From contig NC_081850.1 in NCBI RefSeq assembly GCF_963259705.1, positions 35,201,892-35,265,891 of the forward strand: a stretch of 64,000 bases of DNA. Reading direction: 5' to 3'. Positions 34,586 through 45,689 of this stretch are shown here, in pieces; the first letter of the stretch is position 1, and each line of letters begins with the position of its first letter. Source of the stretch: Myotis daubentonii. Lineage: Eukaryota; Chordata; Mammalia; Chiroptera; Vespertilionidae. A model generated the notes under the pieces. It was not told where the DNA came from and searched no databases. It worked only from the letters and a program-made list of their open reading frames with translations. The position numbers and the translations under genes are program-made.

Positions 34586-34699
34586 TTCTAGAGCATCGTC
34601 TACATAATAGAACGTATATACCTTTTCGCAGAAGGTGGATCTGGTGGACAAGGAAGATCAAGTCCAGGGCTTTATAAATTCTGCATTGTTTTTCTACTT

Positions 34700-35560
34700 C
34701 AGATTCAAAGGACTCCCCAAACCCAGGTCAAGGGTTAGTTGTGTGCCAGCCTCTGTAGTTGGTACTGGAGAAAGATGACAGAAATCTCATCTGTATTCAT
34801 GTGGAGCTTATATTTTGATAGGGAAGGCAGACCAGCACAGACATAAATTCAATAGGATATGATATAAATGCTAAGCTACAGGCACGCACGAATACTGTGG
34901 GAACTCAGAGAAAAGGCACTGAGGCGAGATCAAAAGGAGGTTTCCTGAAGGTGCCGAGTCTCAGAAAGATGAAGTGAGCACCATACATCCGGGGGAGAAA
35001 GGGTGACAGTGAAATGAGAGCAGCGGGAGTCAAGAAAAGCATCTGGGAGGTCCCGCTGAATGAGCGGGTGGAGGAGGAGACTTTAAAGGAGACCAGGAAG
35101 CGATGAGAAAGGTAGCAACAGCACCAGGAGGAAACAGGGCCACAGAAGCCTGGTGTGGAATGCAAGAGGCCACAGACGGCAACTCAAGGAGCGAGGGATG
35201 GTAAACAGCAAAAGGCAGAGACAGAGGAGAGAGAAGCAAGGATGGAAGCAGTGTCCTCAGGCTGACAGGCGGCCAAGAGTAGGGGCCAGGGAGTTGACCC
35301 TGAGTAAGAGGTAGGACAGCTAATCCTCCAAATCCACAGGGAAAGATCCGAGATTAGGAGGCCGGGTAGGTAAATTAATAGGTGGAAGCACCAGAGAGTG
35401 ACGTAGTTCAATCCAGATGGGTTTGGATTTTGGTTTGAAGTAACGACAAAGCCACCTGCTGAGAGTGAGGCCCAGGGAGTGGGACGGGGCCGGAGGAAAG
35501 TGGTAGTTTGGGCCTCAGAGAAAGGAGTAGAAGAGGAGACTATCACTAAGGATGGGAGGA
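34700..35560 (-). repeat. Purine-rich, probably ancient L2/other repeat
   Basis: 34735-34800 (gttgtgtgccagcctctgta, gtactggagaaagatgacag) resembles antisense L2 3' end. 34900-35560 is strongly purine-rich (gaggaggagact, gaggagagagaagcaag). No gene recognised. The long open frames on minus are a composition effect. Confidence 0.3.
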
Positions 35561-35695
35561 CGCTGGGTTAAGGTGCCTCTGGTTCACGTGGTTGTGGAGG
35601 TTTTCTACCTGCAGGCAGAAGCCCAGGATAGGAGCTGGGAGTAATAATGAGCATTTACTGAGCATGTGCAAGCATCTTCACACACTGAGGTGGGC

Positions 35696-36165
35696 AGGAT
35701 AATACTGGCCTCCCAAAAATGTCCGCATCCTGATCCCTGGGGCCTATGCCCTGTCTATTTGCTACATTACATGGCAAGTGGGCATTCAGGTCACAGAGGG
35801 GATTCAGGTTGCTGACCAGCTGACCTTAAAATGGGGAGATTATCCTATGATCTGGGGGGGGGGGGTGCACTGTAAGAATAAGGGTTCGTCTATGTGAAAG
35901 GAGACCAGCACAAGACCAGAGAGATGTGATGTGAGAAAGACCCAACCTGCTGTTGCTGGCTCTAGAGATGCAGGAGGGGCCACGAGTCAAGGAACAGGGT
36001 GTCCTCAAAGCCAGAAAAAGCAAGGGAAGGAGTTCTACCTCAGAGCCCACAGGAAGGAAGGCAGCCTGGCCACACCTTGACTTTAGCCCAGGGAGACCCT
36101 GTCAGACTTCTGACGCGCAGAAACGTAAAATGATACATTTGCATTGTTTCATCTTACACACGTGT
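35696..36165 (+). mobile_element. Ancient LTR of MaLR type (probable)
   Basis: cctcccaaaaatgtccgcat, ctgaccttaaaatggggaga, ttatcctatgatc, agatgtgatgtgagaaagac, ttgactttagcccagggaga and ctgtcagacttctgac match a mammalian LTR-type repeat as remembered. A run of 13 G sits at about 35856. It is an old, solo, non-coding relic of an endogenous element. Confidence 0.55.
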
Positions 36166-37219
36166 ACTCGCTTGTTAGGTCAACGATATAAAAACACGTA
36201 TATGTTTTCTTTTCATCCTCACAGCGGTAGTTTACCAGGCGGGCCATCTGGGGAGCTGATCCTGGTTATGGACCTGGACATTGTCAGGGAGGTGGGAGCA
36301 AAACTTGAGGAAGGAACGTTACCATCTTACAAGACATGGGCCTCAAGGGAAGGCTCTGTAATATTTTTTAGGTGAGGAATAACGGTCCACTTCTGATGGC
36401 CCAGAGGGTTTAGGAGATCCTGAAGACTTGGGGTTCTCAAACCTTCCATCTCGATGCCCCCACCCCAGGTTTCAGGGTCCTATTCTTACCCTGTCAAGGC
36501 CCTGACTTTCCATACGAGATCTGATGGGGCTGCATATTCATCCTTCTCTGTCATTTGACTCTCACAATCAGGTCCTGAGCCTGATTTTCAGCCCAATCTG
36601 CTTCTTGAGCCCATAGCTGAGGGAGGGTCCCTTGAAGAGCCATGAGGGAGGCCTTTGGGGTAGCATATTACGCCCTGAATTAGCGGTTGATGAAGCTGAG
36701 CCTGCCAACTCCACAGTCCTTATAGTTGCTCTTGGTACCATGCCTCTCAAGTGTTAGCAAGTTTGTGACTGCCAGTATCCCATCCCACTTGGCCCCAGAG
36801 GAGATTCTGAGTAATTGTGATATCGCACGTCAAGCGATAACACTACTTCCCTCCTGCCGTGGGAACCATTTCCAGAAGCATCTGCTACATCTCAGATTAA
36901 AAATAATTTTGCTTCAAAGTCAACACAAAATACCAAGGAATACAGAAGCCAGGACTCCTAGGTATATGCCAATTTGCTTGTGTTTTACAAGCTAAATGAT
37001 ACAGTTAGTAACTAAAAGATTCCCAAATAGTTTCCAGCAGTCAATGAAGCTGAGGAAGTCAAATCAGTATTGTAACTAAAACGTTATGTACTACCTTTGC
37101 CTTCTTTGTAGTGACTTTTTTTTTAATGCTAATTTCTACTTTGGTTTGCCATCATTTTTCTCATGTTTGTAGTACTAGAACTTTGTCGCTACTCTTGTGG
37201 ATACATCAATTGATAAGAA
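36166..37219. other. Unique sequence
   Basis: Nothing recognised. ttcttttcatcctcacag at 36208-36225 resembles a 3' splice site, but the following open frame has no known domain, so no exon is called. Confidence 0.35.
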
Positions 37220-37230
37220 GGAATATAGTA

Positions 37231-37427
37231 GCCCTAGCTGGTTCGGCTCAGTGGATAGAGCGTTGGCCTGTGGACTGAAGGGTCCTGGGTTCAATTCCAG
37301 CCAAGGGCACATGCCCGGGTTGCGGGCTCGATCCCCAGTAGGGGTCGTGCAGGAGGCAGCCAATCAATGAGTCCCTCTCATCATTGATGTTTCTATCTCT
37401 CTCTCCCTCTCCCTTCCTTTCTGAAAT

Positions 37428-37487
<60 letters not shown>
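37231..37487 (+). mobile_element. VES SINE with (TA)n tail
   Basis: Full VES body from ccctagctggttcggctc to ctttctgaaatcaa, then an uninterrupted TA run of about 58 bp (37430-37487) in place of the A-rich end. TSD ggaatatagta (37220-37230 and 37488-37498). The TA run grew from the tail. Confidence 0.95.
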
Positions 37488-37489
<2 letters not shown>

Positions 37490-37559
37490 AATATAGTAAA
37501 CCCACATGCAGCATTACTGCAAGTTTCAAGGGGCCAAGCACACTGACTTCTGCATCCTC

Positions 37560-38113
37560 TGTCCCTCCTTCCCCTCATCTCCCTGTCCTTGGAATAATTT
37601 ACAATTAGAAAACCAGGATTCCATGCCCAGTTTGTCATTGCTGCCTCTGTTGGCCTGCCTAAACAGTTGTTCTCCTGTCTCACACAGGGATACTCAGAAA
37701 TACGCTTGGCATCATCCTGCTCTCCGCCCTGCTCACGCTTCTCCTGCCACGCCGTGTTGAATTTCTGCACCACGCCACACTCTTTCCCCTTGCAGGTGTT
37801 CTGTGCCTGCCTAAGAGGCCCTTCCTGCTACTCTCCAGATACCTGGCTTCCCATTCCTTAGGTCTCAGCTTAAATGTCACTTCACTTAAATCCTAGGGAG
37901 TCCTTCCCGGTCTGTTCTGTCTAGAGTAGATCACCCCATAAATGCTACCATTCCTGAACACTATTTCCTTTATAACACATGTAGCATTCTGTAATTATTT
38001 TATGTGTGTGTATAATTTGTGGTCTGTACACCTAGCTATAATGAGACCTTAAAACACAGTGCTTCTTCAGGGCTTGGCACAAAATAGAGTCTTAATAAAT
38101 ATTTGTTAGTTAA
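37560..38113 (+). mobile_element. L2 LINE 3' part, sense
   Basis: ttaggtctcagcttaaatgt, tcacttcacttaaatcctag, ggagtccttcccggtctg, ttcagggcttggcacaaaat and cttaataaatatttgttag end as L2 does. Confidence 0.8.
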
Positions 38114-39018
38114 AAAAACACACAAAACATGTGCATCTATGTCATTAAACTTGAGTGTATTAATGATGCAGTACAGGTGAAAAACATTCAAATTGTATTT
38201 TATCTGTACCAAACTCTACATGCAAATCTATTTCATAATGTTCAAAACGGTTCCATAGTGGATTAATGATTTGATGCTACACCAAAAATATCATTACCTC
38301 TTAACGTTATGGATTTTTATTGTATTGCAATGTTTCAAATGCTCATGTCCATAATTCCTGCAATATTTTCATGAAATGTGTCAGTTATTTTATCCTTAGT
38401 AAATAAATTATGTGCCAAATTTGAGTTGTGAAAGAATGACATATTGAGAGAACTCCAAGTGTGTGAATGATTATACGTAAAGGGGGGAATTACCTGAATT
38501 ACCTTCCCCTTTACCCACCAGTCAAATTGTTCATTCTCCGCTGATGCTCGAGTTACGTGAAAAAGGTCAAGTAGGACTAAAACAAATACGCCTCTGAACC
38601 GTCAGTCACAGAGGTTCCCAGCAGCCGTGAGCCCTGACCTAGTTGAGCATTGGATTGGCATGAAAATAAGACACTTGCCACTGTCACATGCTTTGCATCT
38701 ATCATCAGCAAAATATGAGGCTTAAAGTTCAGGTTCAGATTGGCATTCCCTAACATGCTGGAGGAAGTGGATCGTGACCTTTCAAAGCCACTGGCAATCG
38801 CTTACTGCCCATTTCTTCTCAGCCACCTGGAACGTCAAATCAAGAAGCACCTTTGGAAGCCTCAGAGTATGAGTTGCAAAGTGACACCCAAGTCATCTAG
38901 CGATTGCAGGTAGGTCGGGGCAAGGGGAAATTAACCAAGCAGTGCGTTTTTAACCGAGACATCTGGCTTGCATCTTTTCTATGCAAGTGGAGTCTGCGGT
39001 GGAGAAAACTTACGTGGG
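38114..39018. other. Repeat-poor block with a short inverted repeat
   Basis: No repeat family recognised. At 38477-38514 gtaaagggg...ttcccctttac forms an inverted repeat around a tandem gaattacct. Confidence 0.4.
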
Positions 39019-39031
39019 AAACCTTTTCCAG

Positions 39032-39254
39032 CCCAGCTGGCGTGGCTCAGTGGTTGAGCGTTGGCCTGTGAACCAGGAAGTCACGGTTCGATTCCTGGTC
39101 AGGGCACATGCCCGGGTTGTGGGCTCAGTCCCCAGTGGGGGGCGTGAAGGAGGCAGCCAATCAATGACTCTCTCATCATCGATGTTTCTGTCTCTCTCTC
39201 CCTCTCCTTTTCTTTCTGAAATCAATAAAGATATATTTTTTTAAAAGGAAAAGA
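39032..39254 (+). mobile_element. VES SINE, sense
   Basis: cccagctggcgtggctcagt, gttcgattcctggtcaggg, tctctcccctctcc-type tail. 13-bp duplication aaaccttttccag (39019-39031 and 39255-39267), perfect. Confidence 0.96.
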
Positions 39255-39599
39255 AAACCTTTTCCAGAAAGGAAATCCTTTGTGACTACAATCCTTTCAG
39301 CGGGGTCATCAATAGAAATACATAGAATGGCCGTGCTGGTCTCTAGAGCACATGAAGTTTCTAGGATCAGTGGCAAGTTCACCTCCATGAACAGTGTCCT
39401 GGCTCTCATGGGCACAAGGTTGGCTTCTCATGCTTGATTTAAAAATTTTCCCAAACTACACCTTCCTAGGTTATTCCCATAGGAACATAAGGCACAGGAT
39501 ATAATTCACAGACTCAATAATTGGCCGGATGCCTTTGAGTTTCACGGCTTCCCATTTCACACGGTGTCCAGACAGGAAAGAACACTATGGGCTATCACA

Positions 39600-39810
39600 T
39601 TTTGATGATCTGCAATATGCCAGGTGCTACTGCATATATTATCTCATTCAGCCCTCTCCCTCGCATACTAAGATCTTTCTCAATGTTGGTGGCAAGGAAA
39701 TTGAGACAAATCACCAATGGACACAACTAGTAAGCACCAGAGCATGAATACAAACCCATCTCCAATAGGCTCCAAGCTCACGCTCTTTCCACTACACGAC
39801 CTGCCTCGCA
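39600..39810 (-). mobile_element. MIR SINE, antisense
   Basis: caatatgccaggtgctactg, ggcaaggaaattgagacaaa and ctcacgctctttccactaca. Confidence 0.7.
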
Positions 39811-40455
39811 CTTGGAGTCTATGAAATGTCATCCTACTCTCCCCATCAATGGTAAGGCCAGTGCTTGCTAGCAGGGCAGCTTGGGCCACTGGCCTCCAAA
39901 GAATGCGCCCTATTTTTCCATCTGAATTCGGCTTCCTGGAGAGTTTCCTCTCAGTGCCTCACAGCAGTCTCTATCGGTCAAGGTGGCAGTACCGCTAGGA
40001 AAAGCCAAGCTGAGTCTGCTTCCATCAGCGCGGACTGTCAGGAACTGAAGCTGGTTCTATGAACACCATACCCCGGACCTTCTCCAGCAGGGACCCCCTG
40101 CAGCCGCAGTTGCTCTCACAAGTAGTGGCTCTCCGTTGTAGCTCCCCGAAGTTGCCTCCTTGCCAACCCTGCCTTCCCTCCTAGCCAGGAGACTCCCTGG
40201 TGGCAAGTCATCCACGTGGTCCTTCATGGGCCCTCCAGGCTCAGGTAGCTTTGGCTGCCCACGAGGCGATTATAAACAAAACCACACAGCTCTTTGGAGG
40301 AAATTTGTGATTTCTTTGCAAATTTCTACTCAGTCGTACTTTGGGCTGCCCCCTCAGCCCTGTCTTACTTTGCTTGAGGCCAGAAAGTACTCAGCCTTCT
40401 CTTAATCTCCAAAGGGGACCACTCCCTAAGGAGACAGGGCTAAGGAACAACGTGC
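39811..40455. other. Unique sequence
   Basis: No repeat recognised; GC about half; no domain in open stretches. Confidence 0.35.
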
Positions 40456-40463
40456 TGCTAGAA

Positions 40464-40685
40464 CAGCGGTTCTCAACCTGTGGGTCGCGACCCCTTTGGG
40501 GGTCAAACGACCCTTTCACAGGGGTCGCCTAAGACCATCGGAAAACACATATATAATTACGTATTGTTTTGTGAATAATCACTATGCTTCAATTATGTTC
40601 AATTTGTAACAATGAAATTGGGGGTCACCACAACATGAGGAACTGTATTAAAGGGTCACGGCATTAGGAAGGTTGAGAACCACTG
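40464..40685 (-). mobile_element. SPIN-type hAT (copy 4), deletion form
   Basis: Flanks tgctagaa (40456-40463) and ttctagaa (40686-40693). 222 bp. The middle (the section with gatatgcagg and gttatgaat on the other strand) is gone: aacaatgaaattggggg joins directly to gtcaccacaacatgagg. Confidence 0.94.
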
Positions 40686-40693
40686 TTCTAGAA

Positions 40694-41840
40694 GTACTGG
40701 ATTCGGGTTTGTATAAATGTGAAATGCCGCCGAAGTCTTAGACTCCCTCTTCTCGGAGCACAGGAGCATCTAAACAAAGCAAGACCCCAGGAGAGCCCAA
40801 GAAATGCTTTAGCACTTCCAAGTAGATTACTCAAAGGCAATACTATTCGCAATCCAGTCTAATGCAGGTCACATACTAAACTTTTCTCTTTCTCTTCTCT
40901 TTCCTATGATATTGATCTCTCCTAACTTAAAAGAAACCATTTATTTGATTAAACCATCTCTCTGGCTACCAACAGATTTTTCTGTTGCCTTTTACGGTTT
41001 ACTTTCTGGATTAGAGATGAATAGGTTTTAATTCCCCCATTTCCTCATCTTTTTGCAATTTGATTTCTTCCCCAAAACTCAAATGTTCTTGGACTCTAAT
41101 ATAGGCCATCCCAACAATACGCCTACGTCCTCACTTTCCTTGCCCTCTCAGGGCCCTCTCGCTGGCCTTCAGCCCCAGCAGAGCTTCTAGCCAAAGCCAG
41201 CACCACCTTACTGGTCACGTGAGAAAGGCAGTCCTCCAGGTCTTAGTCAATCACCATCCACCACCAGCTACGCCCCAGCTAACACTGCACAGAACAGAGA
41301 CAAGCCTTCCTGGCAGAGCCCTGCCCAAAGGGAAGATTTAAAAGAAAAAGAAAAAACACACACTGCTATTGTTTTAAGCCACTGTTTTCACTAAACCATA
41401 TGACTCTAATCCTAAAGGCTCTGACCCTCCTCTGATTCCCTCTGTACTACTCATCTGTCATTCAACGACACTGTCTTGAGTTAGAAGTTGTTTTTTCATG
41501 TGTTTAGAGAATGTATTACCAGCTTGATTATTATCTCCTTGGAGACAGGTATCTTGTAAAACATTTGCCTTTCAGCACAGTGGCTTTCTGGGCTCTATAA
41601 ATCCTTCTTTGTTAATTAAATCAGAGACTACGTGTTCTATAAGATAAAATTATTTCTTAGTGTGCCAGTCCTTCAAACACAAGACATGGTGCACAGCAGA
41701 TATTAAAACCTATCCAGACAATGAGTAGATATGACCAGTGACATTTAAGATACTAAAATATCTGCATTCTAAAAATGCATATAGCCACCAATTCCTCAAT
41801 CCCCTAAAGTGATTTTTTGAATCTATACTGAAACTTGAGC
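40694..41840. other. Unique sequence between two SPIN copies
   Basis: Weak L2-like text is possible at 41390-41600. No gene recognised. Confidence 0.35.
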
Positions 41841-41848
41841 AACTAAAT

Positions 41849-42071
41849 CAGCGGTTCTCAACCTGTGGGTCGCGACCCCGTTGGGAGCTGAACGACCCTT
41901 TCACAGGGGTCGCCTAAGACCATCGGAAAACACATATATAATTACATATTGTTTTTGTGATTAATCACTATGCTTTAATTATGTTCAATTTGTAACAATG
42001 AAATTGGGGTTCACCACAACATGAGGAACTGTATTAAATGGTTGCAGCATTAGGAAGGTTGAGAACCACTG
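41849..42071 (-). mobile_element. SPIN-type hAT (copy 5), deletion form
   Basis: Flanks aactaaat (41841-41848) and atctaaat (42072-42079). 223 bp with the same internal deletion joint as copy 4 (aatgaaattggggttcacc). Confidence 0.94.
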
Positions 42072-42459
42072 ATCTAAATCTTGAAATTTTTCTAAAACTT
42101 CAAATCACACTAGAGCCTCATCACTCAGCATATTATTTGATTAATGAATTACAACACAAATGAAGCAAGTTTGCAGTTAGTGAGCTACAAATAGTGATAA
42201 TTATTATATACGAATAGACTAATAGCCAAGTTGGTGAGATTCAGGTTTGTCCTAATGTTTTGCATTTATACAAATTTGTTTCCTTTTTCCTAATCAGTTC
42301 CACTTAAAGATAGAGAGAGAGGACTTCCAAGATAGCAGTAGAAGGAGCTTTGCAACCTCACTTCTCAACAAAATAACCTTAACTGGTAAAAATCAACAAG
42401 GATTTAAAATCTCTGAAAAAAACAAGTAAAAAAATAAAATCTCTGTAAACTGCCTAAGG

Positions 42460-42668
42460 CAGTGGTCGGCAAACACATTAGTCAACAGAGCCAAATGTCA
42501 ACAGTATGATTGAAATTTCTTTTGAGAGCCAAATTTTTTAAACTTAAACTATATAGGTAGGTACATTGTTATTAACTTAATTAGGGTACTCCTAAAGCTT
42601 AGGAAGAGCCACACTCAAGGGGCCAAAGAGCCGCATGTGGCTCGCGAGCCGCAGTTTGCCGACCACGG
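42460..42668 (-). mobile_element. Non-autonomous hAT, third type
   Basis: Ends cagtggtcggcaaac and gtttgccgaccacgg (the last bases mutated from ctg), perfect 8-bp duplication gcctaagg (42452-42459 and 42669-42676). Contains gagccgcatgtggctcgcga near the right end. 209 bp. Confidence 0.93.
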
Positions 42669-43134
42669 GCCTAAGGGAATGCAACAAATGAAAAAATATT
42701 TATTCAAGAAAATCCACTAAATCTTGACAAGAACAATAAGAGCCTATGTCACTTAAGTCATGATCTACTCCCTCCCTTGCCCCTCTACCCCCAGATCAGC
42801 ATGATGGAAGCTTTGTTCCAGAGAGAGATCCTCTCCCCCAAGCTGCCAATCAGCTGCTTTAGTATCTTCCTGGCATGAGCAGACACCAACACTGCTCATC
42901 CTCCCTAGCTGCCTGTTGCAGAGGCTAATTTCTAGGCAAAGGTGGCCAAGGGGTCAGGGGCTCCTTTCCTGCACCCAGCCCCACTCAGAGCCCCACTGGT
43001 TCTATCCCAGGTAAAGGAGTCAAATAATTACCCTCACCACATTCTGATCATACAGGGGGTATTCCACATGGGAAAGGCAAGCTAAGAAGATCAGAGGCCC
43101 CTGCCCAGTGCCCTGCTCACTAGAGCAGGAATGG

Positions 43135-43138
43135 ATAG

Positions 43139-43199
<61 letters not shown>

Positions 43200-43397
43200 T
43201 TGATTTCAGAGAGGAAGGGAGAGGGAGAGAGAGATAGAAACATCAATGATGAGAGAGAGTCACTGATCGGTTGCCTCCTGCATGCCCCTCATTGGAGATT
43301 GAGCCTGCAACTCTGGCAGGTGCCCTTGACCATTATCGAACCCAGGACCCTTCAGTCTGCAGGCCGACACTCTATTCACTGAGCCAAACTGGGTAGG
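43135..43397 (-). mobile_element. VES SINE, antisense, with (GATA)n tail
   Basis: A gata run (43137-43198) sits where the A-rich tail belongs, followed by ttgatttcagagaggaaggg and the VES body. 10-bp duplication gcaggaatgg (43125-43134 and 43398-43407). Confidence 0.94.
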
Positions 43398-44511
43398 GCA
43401 GGAATGGTTCTCTAAGAGAGGTGGATCATTGCCTCTGATCCTAGATCCAAAGCGGTGGCTCTGAGGTTTTATCTAGAATGAGAAGAGGCCCAAAAAATGT
43501 AGGATGTTGAAGCTCTCCAACCCCACCCCCACCCCCTAAAAGTGAATTTATTTGGAACAGAATGTAGGGGAATTTAATCCTAAGGCATTCTAAAGAATGA
43601 TGGAGATTTTGGTTGTAAACAGTTAAGAGGACATTGGTTGCTGGATTGCCAAAGAGAATTAGGTAAAGAGATAACCACCAAGATGAGCCTTTCTGGAGTT
43701 AGGAAAAAACCCTCAAAGATTAGCCCGGTGAAGTGACCCAAATTTCATTGAACCCATCTGTGGAATAATGTATGTATAAGGACATTATTAAAAACAATCA
43801 AGTAATTGGCCAGCAATTAGTGGAGCCCAACAGCTGGGTATGACATCAACTAACAGTAATAGACAAATCAAGGAACTAGTCAAAGAGAGCCCTGCTAAAA
43901 CCAGTCATCCCAGGTGACTGCCCATGACAAATGCTGCACCCTTTCAAGAATGACATCGGAGGCTTCAAACTTCTTGAGAAATAGACTTCACTACAACATT
44001 TCAGCCAAATTATTAAACGAATAAACAAGAAATAACAGCAACAAGCCTGAAGAAAAATCAGTAGCCAGAATTGCTACAATATATTATCAAAAATGTTCCA
44101 TTTTCAACAAAAAATATATGAGATATGCAACAAAGCAAAACGTGACATGTGCAAGGGGGGCGGGGGAGGAGAGGGAGCAGGCAACAGAAATTGCCTTCAT
44201 GAGGATGAAGACGTCAGACTTCACAGATTTCACAGAAGCCATTATACTATGTTGAAAGAACTAAAGGAAATCATGCTTTAAAAAGGAAAGAAAGGTATGA
44301 TGATAATGTCTCAGCAGAGAATAATAAAGAGATAGAAATTATAAAAATGAACCAAGTGGAAATTCCAGAGTTGAAAATACAGTAACTGAAATGAAAAATC
44401 CACTAAAGGGACTCAACAGTAGATGAGAATGGGCAGGAGAAAACAAGCAATGACCTTGAAGGTAGGTGGACACCAGTTATGTAATCCAAATGAGAGCTAC
44501 AAGAATGAAGA

Positions 44512-44730
44512 GACCTGACTGGGGTGACTCAGTGATAGAGCATCAGCCTGGGGATTGAAGAGTCCCAGGTTCAATTTCAGTCAAAGGCACATGCCCGGGT
44601 TGAGGGCTTGGTCCCCAGTACGGGGCATGCAGGAGGCAGCTGATTAATGATTCTCTCATCATTAATGTTTCTGTCTCTCTATCTCTCTTCCTCCCTCTCT
44701 GAAATCAATAAAAAATATATATTTTTTAAA
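44512..44730 (+). mobile_element. VES SINE, sense, nested in L1 ORF1
   Basis: gacctgactggggtgactca to gaaatcaataaaaaatatat. 11-bp duplication aagaatgaaga (44501-44511 and 44731-44741), inside the ORF1 relic. Confidence 0.95.
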
Positions 44731-44924
44731 AAGAATGAAGAAACACGAACAGTGCCTCAGAGAAATGTGAGACATCATTAAGAGCACCAACACATGCAGA
44801 ATGGGACTACCAGGATGAGAGGAGAAAAGGGAGTATAGAAAAATTATTCAATAAAATTATGGGTAGAGCAATTTTTAAGATGGATGCAGAATAGGTGGAA
44901 GCTACACTCACCTCCTCCTGGTGG

Positions 44925-45070
44925 TGTTTCGGGATTCTTAGGATATAGTCCCAGAAGTGGGATCACTGGGAAAAAGGGCAATTCCATTTTTAATTTTTTG
45001 AGGAAGCTCCATACTGTTTTCCACAGTGGCTGCACCAGTCTGCATCCCCACCAACAGTGCACCAGGGTTT
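44925..45070 (-). mobile_element. L1 ORF2 fragment, antisense
   Basis: ggatatagtcccagaagtgg, gatcactgggaaaaaggg, tgttttccacagtggctgca. It resembles the segment at 3180-3330, and the two copies share most bases. Opposite in strand to the ORF1 relic before it. Confidence 0.8.
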
Positions 45071-45114
45071 AATTTGTATAAAATATATTCAAATATTATT
45101 TTTTTATTAAAATA

Positions 45115-45604
45115 CTAGAGGCCCGGTGCACAAAAATTTGTGCACTTGGGGTGTCCCTCAGCCCAGCCTGCACCCTCTCACAGTCTGGGACCCCTTGGGG
45201 GATGTCCACCTGCTGGCTTAGGCCCACTCCCCAGGGGATCAGGCCTAAGCTGGCAGTCAGACATCCCTCTGGCAGCCCGGGAGCCCTCAGGCCTAAGCTA
45301 ACAGTCAGACATCCCTCTGGCAGCCTGGGAGCCAGCTTAGGGAAGCAGGCCTAAGCCACAGGCGGACATCCTTAGTGCTGTGGAGTAGGCAGGAGAGGCT
45401 CCCACCACCACCGCTGCGCTTGCAGCCATCAACCTGGCTTGTGGCCGAGTGGAGCTCCCCCTGTGGGAGTGCACTGACCACCAGGGGGCAGCTCCTGTGT
45501 TGAGCGTCTGCCCCTTGGTGGTCAGTGCATGTCATAGCGACCACTTGTTCCTGGTCATTCCACCGCTAGGGTCAATTTGCATATTACCCTTTTATTATGT
45601 AGAA
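45115..45604 (-). mobile_element. HeliBat-type Helitron, antisense
   Basis: CTAG at 45115 follows A (45114). The hairpin gtgcacaaaaatttgtgcac is next. The other end, read on minus, is ttctacataataaaagg beside T at 45605; the expected TC is mutated to TT. Internally a 48-bp unit (ggcctaagct...) is duplicated in tandem (45242-45289 and 45290-45337). It carries the CTCF-like word at 45478-45492. Confidence 0.92.
45478..45492 (+). promoter_or_regulatory. CTCF-like motif in Helitron (copy 2)
   Basis: ccaccagggggcagc, identical to the word in the Helitron at 25543. Confidence 0.55.
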
Positions 45605-45689
45605 TCGCAGAAACCAGTTCATAATCCTTACTACTCAGGGCTTCCCAGGGGACGCAGGGGAAATGGTTCAGAGCTGTACAGACTATGTT

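Larger units (their letters stand above)
42310..44885 (+). pseudogene. Old L1 5' region and ORF1 relic, sense
   Basis: The part from about 44100 to 44885 follows L1 ORF1: gttgaaagaactaaaggaaa, aagagatagaaattataaaa, acagtaactgaaatgaaaaa, tccactaaagggactcaaca, then after a VES gaacagtgcctcagagaaat and gagacatcattaagagcacc. ORF1 encodes the coiled-coil RNA chaperone of L1. 42310-44090 (gacttccaagatagcagtag, aaatcaacaaggatttaaaa) is a likely 5' UTR, less sure. A hAT (42460) and two VES (43135, 44512) have landed in it. Confidence 0.55.

Noticed and set aside
36208..36375. Splice-acceptor-like site followed by an open frame
   Set aside because: A single polypyrimidine-AG is expected often by chance, and the frame has no recognisable domain or matching donor.
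37430..37487. Long (TA)n seen as a possible origin or unwinding element
   Set aside because: It sits within the target duplication of a VES, so it is an expanded SINE tail.
43137..43198. Regular GATA array as a possible CRISPR-like or binding-site array
   Set aside because: Simple 4-bp microsatellite with no spacers, derived from a VES tail.
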